This document shows, piece after piece, positions 35,747 through 45,257 of a stretch of 64,000 nucleotides of DNA. The stretch spans positions 52,722 through 116,721 of the forward strand of contig WGMA01000014.1 of the NCBI GenBank assembly GCA_016125285.1, in the 5' to 3' direction. The DNA is from Phycisphaera sp. (GTDB taxonomy: Bacteria > Planctomycetota > Phycisphaerae > Phycisphaerales > Zrk34). The position numbers and the translations under genes were made by a program. Each line of letters opens with the position of its first letter. Position 1 is the stretch's first letter. Under the pieces are notes generated by a model. That model worked only from the letters and a program-made list of their open reading frames with translations. It did not search any database and was not told the DNA's origin.

Positions 35747-36478
35747 TCAATCCACGCCGCGCAAGTAGCGATCGAGGTGCACGATGCGGACGTCGAACGG
35801 CGGGTGCGTCGCGAAATACGTCGACAGCGGTTCGCCGTCCGGCGCACCGGTCGCGATCTTCAGCCGGTGCAGCATGCGGATCGCCGCGTGCGGGTCGTGG
35901 CCCGCCGCCTGGGCCAGCCGCATGCCCAGCTTGTCGGCCATGAATTCGTTGTCCTGCGAGTACGCGCTGCTGAGCAGCTTGCGTCCGGTGCTCGACATCC
36001 ACCGGCCCAGTACGCCGGCCGCGGGCCCGGCGCGCATCGCCGTGTTGAACGTTGCGTCGCTGATCAGCCGATCCACCGCGTGCTGCTTGATCACGTGCGC
36101 CATCTCGTGGCCGAGCACGAAGGCGGTCTCGTCGGCGTCGCCGTTGAGCAGGTCGATGAGCGGGCGGTTGATGAACACGAACCCGCCGGGCAGCGCCATC
36201 GCGTTGGGCTCGTCGCCGTGGATCACCTCGAACGCGAACTTCCGCTGCTTGTTCGCCACGCACTCGGCCAGCTCGCCGCCGAGCTTGCGGACCCACCTGC
36301 GGAGCTCGACGTCGTCGTCGACGCCCGCCTGCTCACGCAGCGCCGCGGCGAGGTCCGCGCCGGTCGCGTGCTCGGCCTCGACGATGTCCGCCTCGGAGCC
36401 GGTCACCGACTCCCACAGCCAGCGCCCCTTGCGGAGCTTCGGCCCGGCGAGTTGTCCCAGCTTGTAGAACAGGCCCAT
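35747..36478 (-). CDS. Small M48-family metalloprotease (Oma1/BepA-like)
   Basis: A 243-residue protein with the zinc motif HEMAH at 124-128 and a third-ligand segment NEFMADKLG. NAMALPGGFVFINRPLIDLL upstream is typical of M48B proteases, and ATHPPFDVRI near the end is common to the group. No signal peptide or lipobox is visible, unlike many relatives, so it may be cytoplasmic or membrane-associated. It shares a strand with the SDR gene but the 77-base gap gives no strong operon signal. Confidence 0.87.
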   Translation of the reverse strand: MGLFYKLGQLAGPKLRKGRWLWESVTGSEADIVEAEHATGADLAAALREQAGVDDDVELRRWVRKLGGELAECVANKQRKFAFEVIHGDEPNAMALPGGFVFINRPLIDLLNGDADETAFVLGHEMAHVIKQHAVDRLISDATFNTAMRAGPAAGVLGRWMSSTGRKLLSSAYSQDNEFMADKLGMRLAQAAGHDPHAAIRMLHRLKIATGAPDGEPLSTYFATHPPFDVRIVHLDRYLRGVD

Positions 36479-36572
36479 GTATTCAGTTTAGCGTCCGCGG
36501 CGGAGCTTGCCCCGCGGGGCTGACGGGTCTACGCTTTGCCGAGCTTAGGCACACCCCACAGGAGACACGTCA

Positions 36573-37991
36573 ATGAATCAGCGAATCGGCGTCGCCGTGA
36601 TGACCCTGTTGTGCGCTTGCGCGGCCCTCAGCGCGGCGGACGATGCGAAGAAGGACATGCCCGAGCCGCGCATCATCACACCGGGCGTCGTGAGCACGGC
36701 CCCGCCGAGCGACGCGACCGTCCTGTTCGGCGGTGACGCGAAGGACCTGTCGAACTGGAAGAGCGCCGCGGGCGACGCCTCACCGCCGACGGGCTGGCGG
36801 ATCGAGGACGGCGCGATGGTCGGCGGGGGTGGCGGCGGCAGCATCGTGACCACGCGCGAGTTCACCGACGTGCAGATCCACCTCGAGTTCAACCTGCCGG
36901 TCGGCGACGACAAGCACCGCGGCAACTCGGGCCTGTACATCCAGGGCCTGTACGAGGTGCAGATCATCGACTCGTCGAGCGAGAACCCGTGGCACGCGGC
37001 GCAGCAATGCGCGTCGATCTACAAGACCTACACGCCGCTGGCCAACGTCTGCCGCAAGCCCGGCGAGTGGCAGGTGTACGACGTGATCTTCCACGGCGCG
37101 AAGCTCGACGGTGACAAGATCGCCACGCCCGCGCGGATCACCGTCATCCAGAACGGCGTGGTCGTGCAGGACAACCGGCCGATCGACCACGGCACGGGCG
37201 GCGCGATCAAGAACAAGATCGTCGGATCCGGGCCACTGATGATTCAGGATCACGGCGCGGCGGTGAAGTTCCGCAACATCTGGGTGCGCGACCTGCCGCC
37301 GATCGGTGAGCAGACCACGCCGCCGCTGACCGACACAGACCTCGAGACGCACGCGCCGCACGTCGAGCCCGCGACGGTGTCGACCAACGACGCGCCCGGC
37401 GCCGCGCCGAGCGACGCGGTGATGCTCTTCGACGGCAAGGCCGCGAAGTTCAAGGGCACGAAGAAGGACGTCGAGGGCTTCCCGTGGAAGATCGAGAACG
37501 GCTACATGGAGGTCGCGCCGGGCGGCGGCAGCATCGTCAGCACCGAGCAGTTCAGCGACGTGCAGCTGCACGTGGAGTGGGCGTCGCCGAGCGAGGTGAA
37601 GGGCAGCAGCCAGGGGCGCGGCAACAGCGGCGTATACGTGCACGGCACCGAGGTGCAGGTGCTCGACTCGTACGACAACGTGACGTACTACGACGGCCAG
37701 GCGGGCGCGATCTACAAGCAGTATCCGCCGCTGGTCAACGCCTGCCGCAAGCCCGGCGTCTGGCAGACGTACGACATCATCTACCGCACGCCAAAGTACA
37801 ACGACGACAGCTCGCTCAAAGACCCCGGCGGGTTCACCGTGCTGCACAACGGCGTGGTCATCCAGGACCACGTGATCAACAAGAACGCCAAGCCCGGCCG
37901 CAAGCCCGGCGTCATCATGGGCAACCTGCTTCTGCAGGACCACGGCAACCCGGTGCGCTACCGCAACGTGTGGTACCGGCCGTTGAACTGA
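36573..37991 (+). CDS. Secreted protein with two DUF1080 (3-keto-disaccharide hydrolase) domains
   Basis: The 472-residue protein has a signal peptide (about 1-22, LSAA). It contains two concanavalin-like DUF1080 domains at about 45-245 and 275-472, each with a VSTxxAPSDA-type lead-in, W.IE.G.M, GNSG.Y..G.YEVQ and FRN.W. motifs. The domain family includes 3-keto-disaccharide hydrolases that act on oxidised sugars. The tandem arrangement suggests internal duplication. AGGAG lies before the ATG at 36573. It stands alone between convergent and divergent neighbours, but sulfatases upstream suggest a shared polysaccharide theme. Confidence 0.9.
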   Translation: MNQRIGVAVMTLLCACAALSAADDAKKDMPEPRIITPGVVSTAPPSDATVLFGGDAKDLSNWKSAAGDASPPTGWRIEDGAMVGGGGGGSIVTTREFTDVQIHLEFNLPVGDDKHRGNSGLYIQGLYEVQIIDSSSENPWHAAQQCASIYKTYTPLANVCRKPGEWQVYDVIFHGAKLDGDKIATPARITVIQNGVVVQDNRPIDHGTGGAIKNKIVGSGPLMIQDHGAAVKFRNIWVRDLPPIGEQTTPPLTDTDLETHAPHVEPATVSTNDAPGAAPSDAVMLFDGKAAKFKGTKKDVEGFPWKIENGYMEVAPGGGSIVSTEQFSDVQLHVEWASPSEVKGSSQGRGNSGVYVHGTEVQVLDSYDNVTYYDGQAGAIYKQYPPLVNACRKPGVWQTYDIIYRTPKYNDDSSLKDPGGFTVLHNGVVIQDHVINKNAKPGRKPGVIMGNLLLQDHGNPVRYRNVWYRPLN

Positions 37992-38053
37992 TGGCGGCGC
38001 GTTTGACGGCATGCGGAAGCACGCCCCTGCGGGGTGTCGCTAAACGTGCGAGG

Positions 38054-39247
38054 TCATTTCGTTGGCAGCGTCACGTCGGCGGCGTCCTTGAACACCTGCC
38101 ACTTCGCGGCGTCGACGTCCTGGAACGCGTCCTGAAAACGCTGCGCGTCGGGGGCTTCGTCGGTGACGTTGCGGATGAGGATGCGCGTGATCTGATCGGG
38201 GTGCGCGCGGGCGATGAGGCCGTACACCTCGGGGTCGTGCTCGCCGGAGTCGCCGACGAGGATGAACTTCCGCTTGGGGAACCGCGTGAGGATGCCCTCG
38301 ATGAGCGGTGGCTTGGTTTCCATCGGGTCGGCGAACAGGTCGAGAAAGCTGCGGTCCTTGACGCGGAAGAGCTTGAGGTGCATCTCGCCGGGCGGGAAAT
38401 GCTCGGCCTGCATGAAGGCGTGCAGCGGTTCGTAGAGCTGCCACGGGCTGGACGACACGTAGAAGAACGCCGCGTCCTGGTCCGCGAGCTTGCCGTACAG
38501 ATCGGCCATGCCCGGCGCGGGCGCGAACGGCTTGATGAACGTGTTCTCCATCAGCGCCTTCTTGTCGCGCACGTTGCTGATCTTGATCGTGTCGTCGATG
38601 TCGCTGATGACGGCGAGGCCTTCGGGCTGCACCCACATCACGCGGCCGGTGTAGCGCTGCAGGTCTCCGTCGGGTGTGATGGCTATGAGTGCGGAAATAT
38701 CGGGGGTCAGTTTCGATTCCGGCGGCACTTTCGACCGCTCTGCTCGGGTAAGCGAGATCGATCCGTTGAAGTGCCCGTTGGGTTGCGAGTCGGGCATGAT
38801 GTAAGTCTTGCTGCCGAGCTTTACGGCGATGCGCTTGCCGCGCTTGTTGTCGACGAGGAAGGCACGGAAGCGTTGCTTGGCGTCGTCGCTGAGTTCCTGC
38901 TCGTCTTCGTCATCGCCGAAGCCGAGCGTTTTTGCGATCGCCTTGATGGTGAGGTTGCGCACGAGGGAGTGCTCTTCGGGCTCGAAGACCCAGCCGTGCA
39001 CGGGCACGGTCCACGTGTTCGTCATCTCGTCGAACGCCGCGGCGACGGGGAACAGGACGACGCGCTCGTCGGACCTGATGGGCGTGGGCTTGTCGGAGGC
39101 GGGCAGCAGCGTGCCGACGACGGCAGCGGTGGCGAGCGTGAGCGTGATGAGTGTCAGCGTGCGTCGACCCGGGACTCCGCGGCGCTTCGTCCCGGCTTGG
39201 GGTGACGACGCGGCCTGGGGCGTGGGTTGTTTCGACGAGTCGGTCAT
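38054..39247 (-). CDS. App1-like phosphatase domain protein (DUF2183)
   Basis: The 397-residue protein has an N-terminal membrane anchor (about residues 29-48). The C-terminal half is an App1/DUF2183 domain of the HAD type, with SDIDDTIKISNV carrying the DxDxT nucleophile motif, FFYVSSSPWQLY and LVGDSGEHDPEVY. Yeast App1 is a phosphatidate phosphatase; bacterial substrates are unknown. The middle part (FPVAAAFDEMTNTWTVPVHG) is characteristic of the family. It lies 40 bases downstream of the PilT-type ATPase gene, on the same strand, so it could be co-transcribed. Confidence 0.87.
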   Translation of the reverse strand: MTDSSKQPTPQAASSPQAGTKRRGVPGRRTLTLITLTLATAAVVGTLLPASDKPTPIRSDERVVLFPVAAAFDEMTNTWTVPVHGWVFEPEEHSLVRNLTIKAIAKTLGFGDDEDEQELSDDAKQRFRAFLVDNKRGKRIAVKLGSKTYIMPDSQPNGHFNGSISLTRAERSKVPPESKLTPDISALIAITPDGDLQRYTGRVMWVQPEGLAVISDIDDTIKISNVRDKKALMENTFIKPFAPAPGMADLYGKLADQDAAFFYVSSSPWQLYEPLHAFMQAEHFPPGEMHLKLFRVKDRSFLDLFADPMETKPPLIEGILTRFPKRKFILVGDSGEHDPEVYGLIARAHPDQITRILIRNVTDEAPDAQRFQDAFQDVDAAKWQVFKDAADVTLPTK

Positions 39248-39286
39248 GTCCCGGAAGGCGTGTTGGGGTGGTCGGGGCGTCGGCGG

Positions 39287-40741
39287 CTACTTGGCCGGGT
39301 TATCGAGCTGCGGCACGCCGGGCTGCTTGGGCTGCTGCGGCGCGGTGCGCGGGATCGAGTGCAGGGCCGACGCGGTGGTCACGCGGCGGGCGAGTTCCTC
39401 CCACGAGATGTAGCCCGCGAGGTAGAGCTCTTTGAGGCGGTGGTCGAGCGTGACCATGCCCTCGCCGCGCCCGGCCTCCATGAGCGAGCGCGTCTGATGC
39501 GTCTTGCCTTCGCGGATGTGCGCGCCGATGGCGTGGTTGCGGATGAGGATCTCCTGCGCCATCACGCGGCCGGGGCCGTTGGCGCGGGGGATCAGCTGCT
39601 GCGCGAAGATCGCCAGCAGCACGAACGACAGCTGCACGCGCACCTGCTCCTGCTGATGCGAGGGGAACACGTCGATCACGCGGTCGATCGCCTGGATGGC
39701 GTCGTTGGTGTGCAGCGTGGCGATGACGAGGTGGCCGGTCTCCGCGGCGGTCAGCGCGGCGGCGATGGTCTCGGCGTCACGCATCTCGCCGACGAGGATG
39801 ACGTCGGGGTCCTGACGCAGCACGTACTTCAGCGCGTTCGAGAAGCTTTTCGTGTCCGCGTAGACCTCACGCTGATCGATGATCGAGCGCTTGTTCTCGT
39901 GCAGGAACTCGATGGGGTCCTCGACGGTGACGATGTGGCAGCGGCGTGTCTCGTTGATGAGGTCGATCATCGCGGCCTGCGTGGTCGACTTGCCGGAGCC
40001 GGTCGGCCCGGTGACGAGCACGAGGCCGTGCGGGCGCAGCGTCATCTCCGCGAGGATGGGCGGCAGGCCGAGCATCTGCATCGACGGGATGTTGCGGGGG
40101 ATGAGCCGGAACGCCCCGGCGACGGTGCCGCGCTGGTAGTAGACGTTGGCGCGGAAGCGGAGGTTGCCGGTGACGGCGAGGGAGAAGTCGAGCTCGCGTG
40201 TGCGTTCGAACTGCTCCTGCTGCGTCTCGTTGAGCAGCGACCAGATCAGGGCGCGGGTGTGCTCGGGCTTGAGGACGGTGGTCGAGCCGGGCCGCAGGTC
40301 GCCGTCGACGCGGATCATCGGCGGGGCGCCCGCGGTGATGATGAGGTCCGACGAGCGCATCTTCGCGGCGTACTCGAACAGGGCCTTCATCGACAGGTCG
40401 TCGTTGTTCATCGGCAGCGGCGGCGGGGCGGTCCCGGCCTGCTGCTTCTGCTCACCGGCGGCGTAGATGTTGGGCGGCTGCTTGGGCGGCGCCTGCTGCG
40501 CCTGCGGGGGGCTCGGCGGACTCGCGGCGGCCTCACCCTGCTCGACGCGGCGGAACTCCGGCTCGCGCAGCACGTCGTCGATGGGCTTGTTCAATGCCGC
40601 GGCGCCCTGCTTGACGAAGTCGATGTCCGGCAGGTCGACAAACGTCACGTCGTTCCCGCACGCCGGGCACTTGACCTTCTTGCCTCGGCTGCGGTCCGTC
40701 GCACGCAGCGTGTGTCCACACGTGCAGGTCGCGCTGATCAT
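39287..40741 (-). CDS. PilT-type retraction ATPase with N-terminal zinc ribbon
   Basis: A 484-residue hexameric ATPase-family protein for type IV pilus retraction. The N terminus has four cysteines (Cys6, Cys8, Cys25, Cys28) that make a zinc ribbon, then a Pro/Gln-rich linker to about residue 115. The PilT core has Walker A GPTGSGKST, an Asp box (VTVEDPIEFLHE), Walker B ILVGEMRD and a His box (GHLVIATLHT). The zinc ribbon is an addition not found in standard ~345-residue PilT. Its ATG overlaps the stop of the upstream pilT-like gene by four bases, so the two are translationally coupled. Confidence 0.92.
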   Translation of the reverse strand: MISATCTCGHTLRATDRSRGKKVKCPACGNDVTFVDLPDIDFVKQGAAALNKPIDDVLREPEFRRVEQGEAAASPPSPPQAQQAPPKQPPNIYAAGEQKQQAGTAPPPLPMNNDDLSMKALFEYAAKMRSSDLIITAGAPPMIRVDGDLRPGSTTVLKPEHTRALIWSLLNETQQEQFERTRELDFSLAVTGNLRFRANVYYQRGTVAGAFRLIPRNIPSMQMLGLPPILAEMTLRPHGLVLVTGPTGSGKSTTQAAMIDLINETRRCHIVTVEDPIEFLHENKRSIIDQREVYADTKSFSNALKYVLRQDPDVILVGEMRDAETIAAALTAAETGHLVIATLHTNDAIQAIDRVIDVFPSHQQEQVRVQLSFVLLAIFAQQLIPRANGPGRVMAQEILIRNHAIGAHIREGKTHQTRSLMEAGRGEGMVTLDHRLKELYLAGYISWEELARRVTTASALHSIPRTAPQQPKQPGVPQLDNPAK

Positions 40742-41868
40742 CGGTAGCTGTCCTCACCTTGAAAACCGATCGAGTCGACGCCCGTGAACATGCCCTCCAT
40801 GTTCAGCCGGAACTCGTCGGGGTTCGGCGAGTGCGGCAGGGCGTCCTTAATATCAACGAGGTTCCGCTTGCAAAGTTGCACGAGCGACTGATTCAGCGTG
40901 CACATGCCGAAGTCGCGGCCGGTCTTCATCACGTTGTACAGCTCGGCGAACTTGCCCTCGGTGATGATCCGGCGGACCGTCGGCGTGCCGCGGAGGATCT
41001 CGACCGCCGGGACGCGGCCCGAGCCGTCCTTCTTCGGCAGCAGCCGCATCGACACCAGTCCGACGAGCGTGTCGGCGAGATCGTGCTGGACCTGCAGCCG
41101 CGCCTCGGGCGAGAAGTAGTTCAGGATGCGGTCGATCGACTGCACGACGCTCGTGGTGTGCAGCGTCGAGAGGATCAGGTGCCCGGTAAGCGAGGCGTTC
41201 AGCGCGGTCTCCATCGTGTCGCTGTCGCGCATCTCGCCGATGAGGATCGTGTCGGGGCTCTGGCGGACGACGTGCCGCAGCGCGTTGGCGAACGACGTGG
41301 TGTCGTAGCCGACCTGCCGCTGGTGGATCAGCGACTCACGCTCCTCGTGGACGAACTCGATGGGGTCCTCGATGGTGACGATGTGCTCGCGGCGGGTGGC
41401 GTTGATGTGGTGGACCAGCGACGCGAGCGTGGTGGACTTGCCGCAGCCGGTCGGCCCGACCACGAGCACCAGCCCCCGCCGCGCGTCCGACATGTTGAGG
41501 ATCACGTCCGGCAGACCCAGCGACGCGAAGTCGACCGCGCCCGGCGGGATGTGCCGCGCCACCAGGCCCAGCTGACCCTGATGCATGAACAGGTTGATGC
41601 GGAATCGGCCCTCGCCCTTGACGTGATACGCCACGTCGATGTCGGGCGACTCGCCGAACCGCTTGGCCGCGACGGGCGTCAGCAGTTCGTGCAGCCAGCC
41701 CTGCATCTGATCACGCGACGGGGCGTCGAGTTCCGACACGACGAGCGTCCCGTTGACCCGCAGCCGCGGCGGATCGTCGGGGCGCAGAAACAGGTCCGAA
41801 GCCCCGCGTTCGATCATGTGGGCCAGGTACTGGTCGAGCGTCACGTTGATAAAACCTTCTGCAGACAT
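40738..41868 (-). CDS. PilT/PilU-type ATPase
   Basis: A 376-residue PilT-family ATPase with Walker A GPTGCGKSTT, Asp box TIEDPIEFVHEE, Walker B ILIGEMRD and His box GHLILSTLHT. Length and position beside another PilT suggest a PilU-like partner that assists retraction, although PilT and PilU cannot be told apart with certainty by eye. Its stop overlaps the start of the zinc-ribbon PilT. Two pseudopilins elsewhere in the window show that pilin-type export exists, but the pilus assembly genes are not here. Confidence 0.9.
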   Translation of the reverse strand: MSAEGFINVTLDQYLAHMIERGASDLFLRPDDPPRLRVNGTLVVSELDAPSRDQMQGWLHELLTPVAAKRFGESPDIDVAYHVKGEGRFRINLFMHQGQLGLVARHIPPGAVDFASLGLPDVILNMSDARRGLVLVVGPTGCGKSTTLASLVHHINATRREHIVTIEDPIEFVHEERESLIHQRQVGYDTTSFANALRHVVRQSPDTILIGEMRDSDTMETALNASLTGHLILSTLHTTSVVQSIDRILNYFSPEARLQVQHDLADTLVGLVSMRLLPKKDGSGRVPAVEILRGTPTVRRIITEGKFAELYNVMKTGRDFGMCTLNQSLVQLCKRNLVDIKDALPHSPNPDEFRLNMEGMFTGVDSIGFQGEDSYR

Positions 41869-41932
41869 GGATATGTGATTATCTTAGATGTCGGGCGGCG
41901 TCACAAGCGGCCCGCCGAATCGTGAAACCGGG

Positions 41933-41948
41933 GTGAAACTTTTTTCAC
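41933..41948. promoter_or_regulatory. GTGAAA/TTTCAC inverted repeat in a divergent promoter region
   Basis: GTGAAA (41933-41938) and TTTCAC (41943-41948) flank four bases between the PilT/PilU-type gene and an ECF sigma gene. A direct copy of GTGAAAC lies just upstream at 41922-41928. It may be an operator or part of an ECF-type promoter; there is no direct support beyond position and symmetry. Confidence 0.3.
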
Positions 41949-42031
41949 ACGCATCCCTAAGGACCTGGCGGGTGGATCGTCTTCAAGATGGGCGGAGGCG
42001 AGACACCGCTGAAACCGGGAGTGGGTAAGAC

Positions 42032-42568
42032 ATGAGCGACGCACAGGCAGTCGATGGCCAGTGGATCCGTGACGCGGTGGATCGCTACGAGCGACCGCTG
42101 GTGCTCTACGCCTCCAGGATGCTCCACGACGAGCACCGGGCAGCGGACGTGGTGCAGGACGTGTTTGTACGCCTGTGCCGGCAATCGAAGGAAGACGTGG
42201 ACGATCACCTGCAGGCCTGGCTGTTTTCGGTCTGCCGCAACCGGGCGTTGGACGTGATCCGAAAGGAAAAGCGGATGAAACCGATGACCGAACACCACCT
42301 GAGAAACGGCACGAGCGAGTCGCCGGACCCCGCCGATCGGGCGGAGGATCGCGACGCGTCGAGCCGCGTGCTCGACCTCGTCGACGACCTGCCCGACAAG
42401 CAGGCCGAGGTCGTGCGGCTGAAGTTCCAGCACGGCCTGAGCTACCGCGAGATCGCGAAGGTGACCGAGATGTCCGTGTCCAACGTGGGCTACGTGTTGC
42501 ACACGGCCATCGCGACGCTCCGCCAGCAGATGGACCCCGATCTCGACCGGGCGACCACCGCCCAGTGA
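42032..42568 (+). CDS. ECF sigma-70 family RNA polymerase sigma factor
   Basis: A 178-residue sigma factor. Region 2 is seen in DEHRAADVVQDVFVRLCRQ and LQAWLFSVCRNRALDVIRKEKR, and region 4 in LPDKQAEVVRLKFQHGLSYREIAKV. The next gene, 85 bases downstream, is a membrane VWA protein whose N terminus looks like an anti-sigma domain, so the two probably form a regulatory pair. GGGAG lies about 13 bases before the ATG. Confidence 0.92.
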   Translation: MSDAQAVDGQWIRDAVDRYERPLVLYASRMLHDEHRAADVVQDVFVRLCRQSKEDVDDHLQAWLFSVCRNRALDVIRKEKRMKPMTEHHLRNGTSESPDPADRAEDRDASSRVLDLVDDLPDKQAEVVRLKFQHGLSYREIAKVTEMSVSNVGYVLHTAIATLRQQMDPDLDRATTAQ

Positions 42569-42653
42569 AACCGTACACCCCCTCGCCCAACGGCGAGGAT
42601 CGACGGAGGCAGCTCGAGCCACGGTTGATGCCCCGTCCGAAGGAGATGCAGCG

Positions 42654-45194
42654 ATGACTTACGACCCGACACACGATCCGAGCCTCACGGCCTACGCCCT
42701 CGGCGAACTCGAGGGCGTCGAGGCCCACGACGTCGAGAAGCTGATCGCCGAGGAACCCGCGGCGGCGGCTTACGTCGAAGAGGTCCGCAAGACCGCCGCC
42801 GTGCTCGCCGGCAGCTTCGCCGCCGAGGCGTCGGCCGCGCCGACCCTGAGCGACGACCACCGCGACGCCATCGAGAAGGCGATCGCCGATCCCGCCGCGG
42901 CGCATCCCGGCGACAACGGCTCGGCGGTCGCGTCGGGACTGGATGAATCCGACGAGCCGTACAAGTTCCCCGTGCCGTTCTGGATGATGAAGGTCGCGGC
43001 GATCATCGCGATCGCCGCCTTCGGGACGATGCTGTTCCTGCCGAATCTCCAGCGTGCGCGGGAGCAGGCCTCGCCCGACGTGGCGATGAGCAACGCCGCG
43101 GAAACGGCCACGGAAGCCGACTCGCCGAGCGCGACGCGGGCGAACAGCGCATCCGCGCAGCCCACCGCCGACGAGGCGTACGACTTCCAGGCAACGCCCC
43201 GGGTGGATCGAAGCGGCGTGGCTTACAAGGAGGCCGCGACCGACCCGGCGAAGGCCAGTCGTGACAAGTCGATCGTCCTGGAATCCGCGGAGAAGAAGCC
43301 TGTGGACCTTTACGCGCTATCGGATGGCGCGAAGTCCGGGGCCCCGTCGCCGAAGCTGACGTCCACACGCAACGCCCCCTCGACCGCGACGCCTCCGTCG
43401 GCGCCGACGTCTCCGCCCGCGCCGATGGCCCCCGCGTCGCGCCCGACTCAGTCGCCGGTCGTAGTCGCCGCAGGCAAGACCGTCGGTGGACGCGAGGTCG
43501 CGTTGGCGGAATCGGAGCAGCTCCGTCGCAGTCGCGGCCAGGCCGCGCCCGAGTACCGCAAGCTCGATGCCGGCCAGCTCGGCGGCGCGGCGCCCGCCGA
43601 TGCCAAGGCCAAGTACGAGGGGCAACTCGCTCTAGCCAACTCGGTCGAACGCAAGAACGAGGAGGTCGCGAAGCAGCAGATGCGCCAGCTCAAGGCCGTC
43701 GATGAACTCCAGAAGGATGTCGACGCCGAAGTTGACAATCGCGGCGGCTTCAACCGCGAGGGCTTCGACGCGATCACGGACAACCCGTTCAAGCTCGTGG
43801 CCGACGCGCACTTCTCGACGTTTTCGATCGACGTGGACACCGCGTCGTACGCGAACGTCCGTCGCATGGTGATGGGAGAGAACCGCCTGCCGCCGGCCGG
43901 CGCGGTGCGCATCGAGGAGATGATCAACTACTTCCCGTACTACTACGACGAGCCGCAGGGCGACGACCCGTTCAGCGCCAACGTCGAGGTTGCCGCCGCG
44001 CCGTGGAATACGTCGCACCGCCTCGTCCGCATCGGCCTGCACGGCAAGAACGTCATGAAGGAACGCCCCGAGGCCAACCTCGTGTTCCTCGTCGACGTGT
44101 CCGGCTCGATGAATCAGCCGAACAAGATCGGCTACGTCAGGCAGTCGCTCGAGCTGCTCACCAAGGAGCTCGACGCCGACGACCGCATCGCGATCGTCGT
44201 CTACGCCGGGGCCGCGGGACTCGTGCTCGATTCGACGCCGGTCGGCGAGAAGGAGAAGATCCTCACCGCGCTCGACCGCCTGCGTGCCGGCGGCTCGACC
44301 AACGGCGGGGCGGGCATCCAGCTCGCCTACAAGATCGCCACGGATCACTTCGTCAAGGGCGGCATCAACCGCGTGATCCTCTGCTCCGACGGCGACTTCA
44401 ACGTCGGCATCTCCGACCGCGCGTCGCTCATCAAGCTCATCGAGGAGAAGCGTGAGTCCGGCGTGTTCCTCACGACGCTCGGCTTCGGCAACGGCAACCT
44501 CCGCGACTCGCAGATGGAGCAGCTCGCCGACAAGGGCAACGGCGCCTACAACTACATCGACTCGATGCGTGAGGCGAAGAAGGTGCTCTGCGACGAGCTC
44601 GGCGGCACGCTGGTGACCATCGCCAAGGACGTGAAGATCCAGATCGACTTCAACCCGGCGAAGGTTCAGGCGTACCGACTGATCGGCTACGAGAACCGCG
44701 TGCTGGCCGACGAGGACTTCAACGACGACCGCAAGGACGCCGGGGAGATCGGCTCGGGCCACACCGTCACCGCGCTGTACGAGATCGTGCCGGTCGGCGT
44801 GGAACTCGCCGGGGTCGAGAAGCCGGGCAAGGTCGACGACTCGGTCTTCCAGCCGAAGCCGGTCGCGCCCGCCGCGAACGTTCCCGCCGAGCTGAGTGAC
44901 AAGCTGATGCTGCTGAAGCTGCGGTTCAAGCAGCCCGACGGCGATACGTCCGTGCTGCGGACCTTCCCGGTCGTCGACAGCGGCAAGAAGTACGACCAGG
45001 CGACGCAGGATTACAAGTTCGCCGCCGCCGTCGCCCAGTTCGGCATGCTGCTGCGGAACAGCCCGTACAAGGGCAGCAGCAACTACGACGCCGTGCTCGA
45101 GCTGGCTGGTGAATCCATCGGCAAGGACAAGGGCGGTTACCGCGCCGAGTTCGTCCAGATCGTCGAGAAGGCCAAGGCGCTGAGCACGCGGTAA
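42654..45194 (+). CDS. Membrane VWA protein (YfbK-like) with anti-sigma-like N terminus
   Basis: The protein has 846 residues. Residues 1-60 (LTAYALGELEGVEAHDVEKLI) resemble the N terminus of anti-sigma proteins but lack a zinc HxxxCxxC motif. A transmembrane helix spans about 108-129. A long Ala/Pro-rich linker leads to a vWA_N-like segment (FSTFSIDVDTASYANVRRMV), a VWA domain with the metal site DVSGSMN (Asp481), and a C-terminal DUF3520-like region. YfbK relatives are linked to surface or membrane stress complexes. AAGGAG lies before the start. Fused to an anti-sigma-like region, it may transmit an outside signal to the adjacent ECF factor. Confidence 0.9.
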   Translation: MTYDPTHDPSLTAYALGELEGVEAHDVEKLIAEEPAAAAYVEEVRKTAAVLAGSFAAEASAAPTLSDDHRDAIEKAIADPAAAHPGDNGSAVASGLDESDEPYKFPVPFWMMKVAAIIAIAAFGTMLFLPNLQRAREQASPDVAMSNAAETATEADSPSATRANSASAQPTADEAYDFQATPRVDRSGVAYKEAATDPAKASRDKSIVLESAEKKPVDLYALSDGAKSGAPSPKLTSTRNAPSTATPPSAPTSPPAPMAPASRPTQSPVVVAAGKTVGGREVALAESEQLRRSRGQAAPEYRKLDAGQLGGAAPADAKAKYEGQLALANSVERKNEEVAKQQMRQLKAVDELQKDVDAEVDNRGGFNREGFDAITDNPFKLVADAHFSTFSIDVDTASYANVRRMVMGENRLPPAGAVRIEEMINYFPYYYDEPQGDDPFSANVEVAAAPWNTSHRLVRIGLHGKNVMKERPEANLVFLVDVSGSMNQPNKIGYVRQSLELLTKELDADDRIAIVVYAGAAGLVLDSTPVGEKEKILTALDRLRAGGSTNGGAGIQLAYKIATDHFVKGGINRVILCSDGDFNVGISDRASLIKLIEEKRESGVFLTTLGFGNGNLRDSQMEQLADKGNGAYNYIDSMREAKKVLCDELGGTLVTIAKDVKIQIDFNPAKVQAYRLIGYENRVLADEDFNDDRKDAGEIGSGHTVTALYEIVPVGVELAGVEKPGKVDDSVFQPKPVAPAANVPAELSDKLMLLKLRFKQPDGDTSVLRTFPVVDSGKKYDQATQDYKFAAAVAQFGMLLRNSPYKGSSNYDAVLELAGESIGKDKGGYRAEFVQIVEKAKALSTR

Positions 45195-45224
45195 GCAACG
45201 CGATCAAACCAACGAGGAGCTCGA

Positions 45225-45250
45225 GGCCGGTCCGCTTATGCGGGTCGGCC
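45225..45250. terminator. Hairpin terminator between convergent genes
   Basis: An 11-bp stem (GGCCGGTCCGC with GCGGGTCGGCC, two wobble pairs) closes a TTAT loop. It lies between the VWA gene and the convergent BtuF-like gene. The T tracts are poor, so it may act as a bidirectional stop without a classical U run. Confidence 0.55.
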
Positions 45251-45257
45251 TTGTGCG

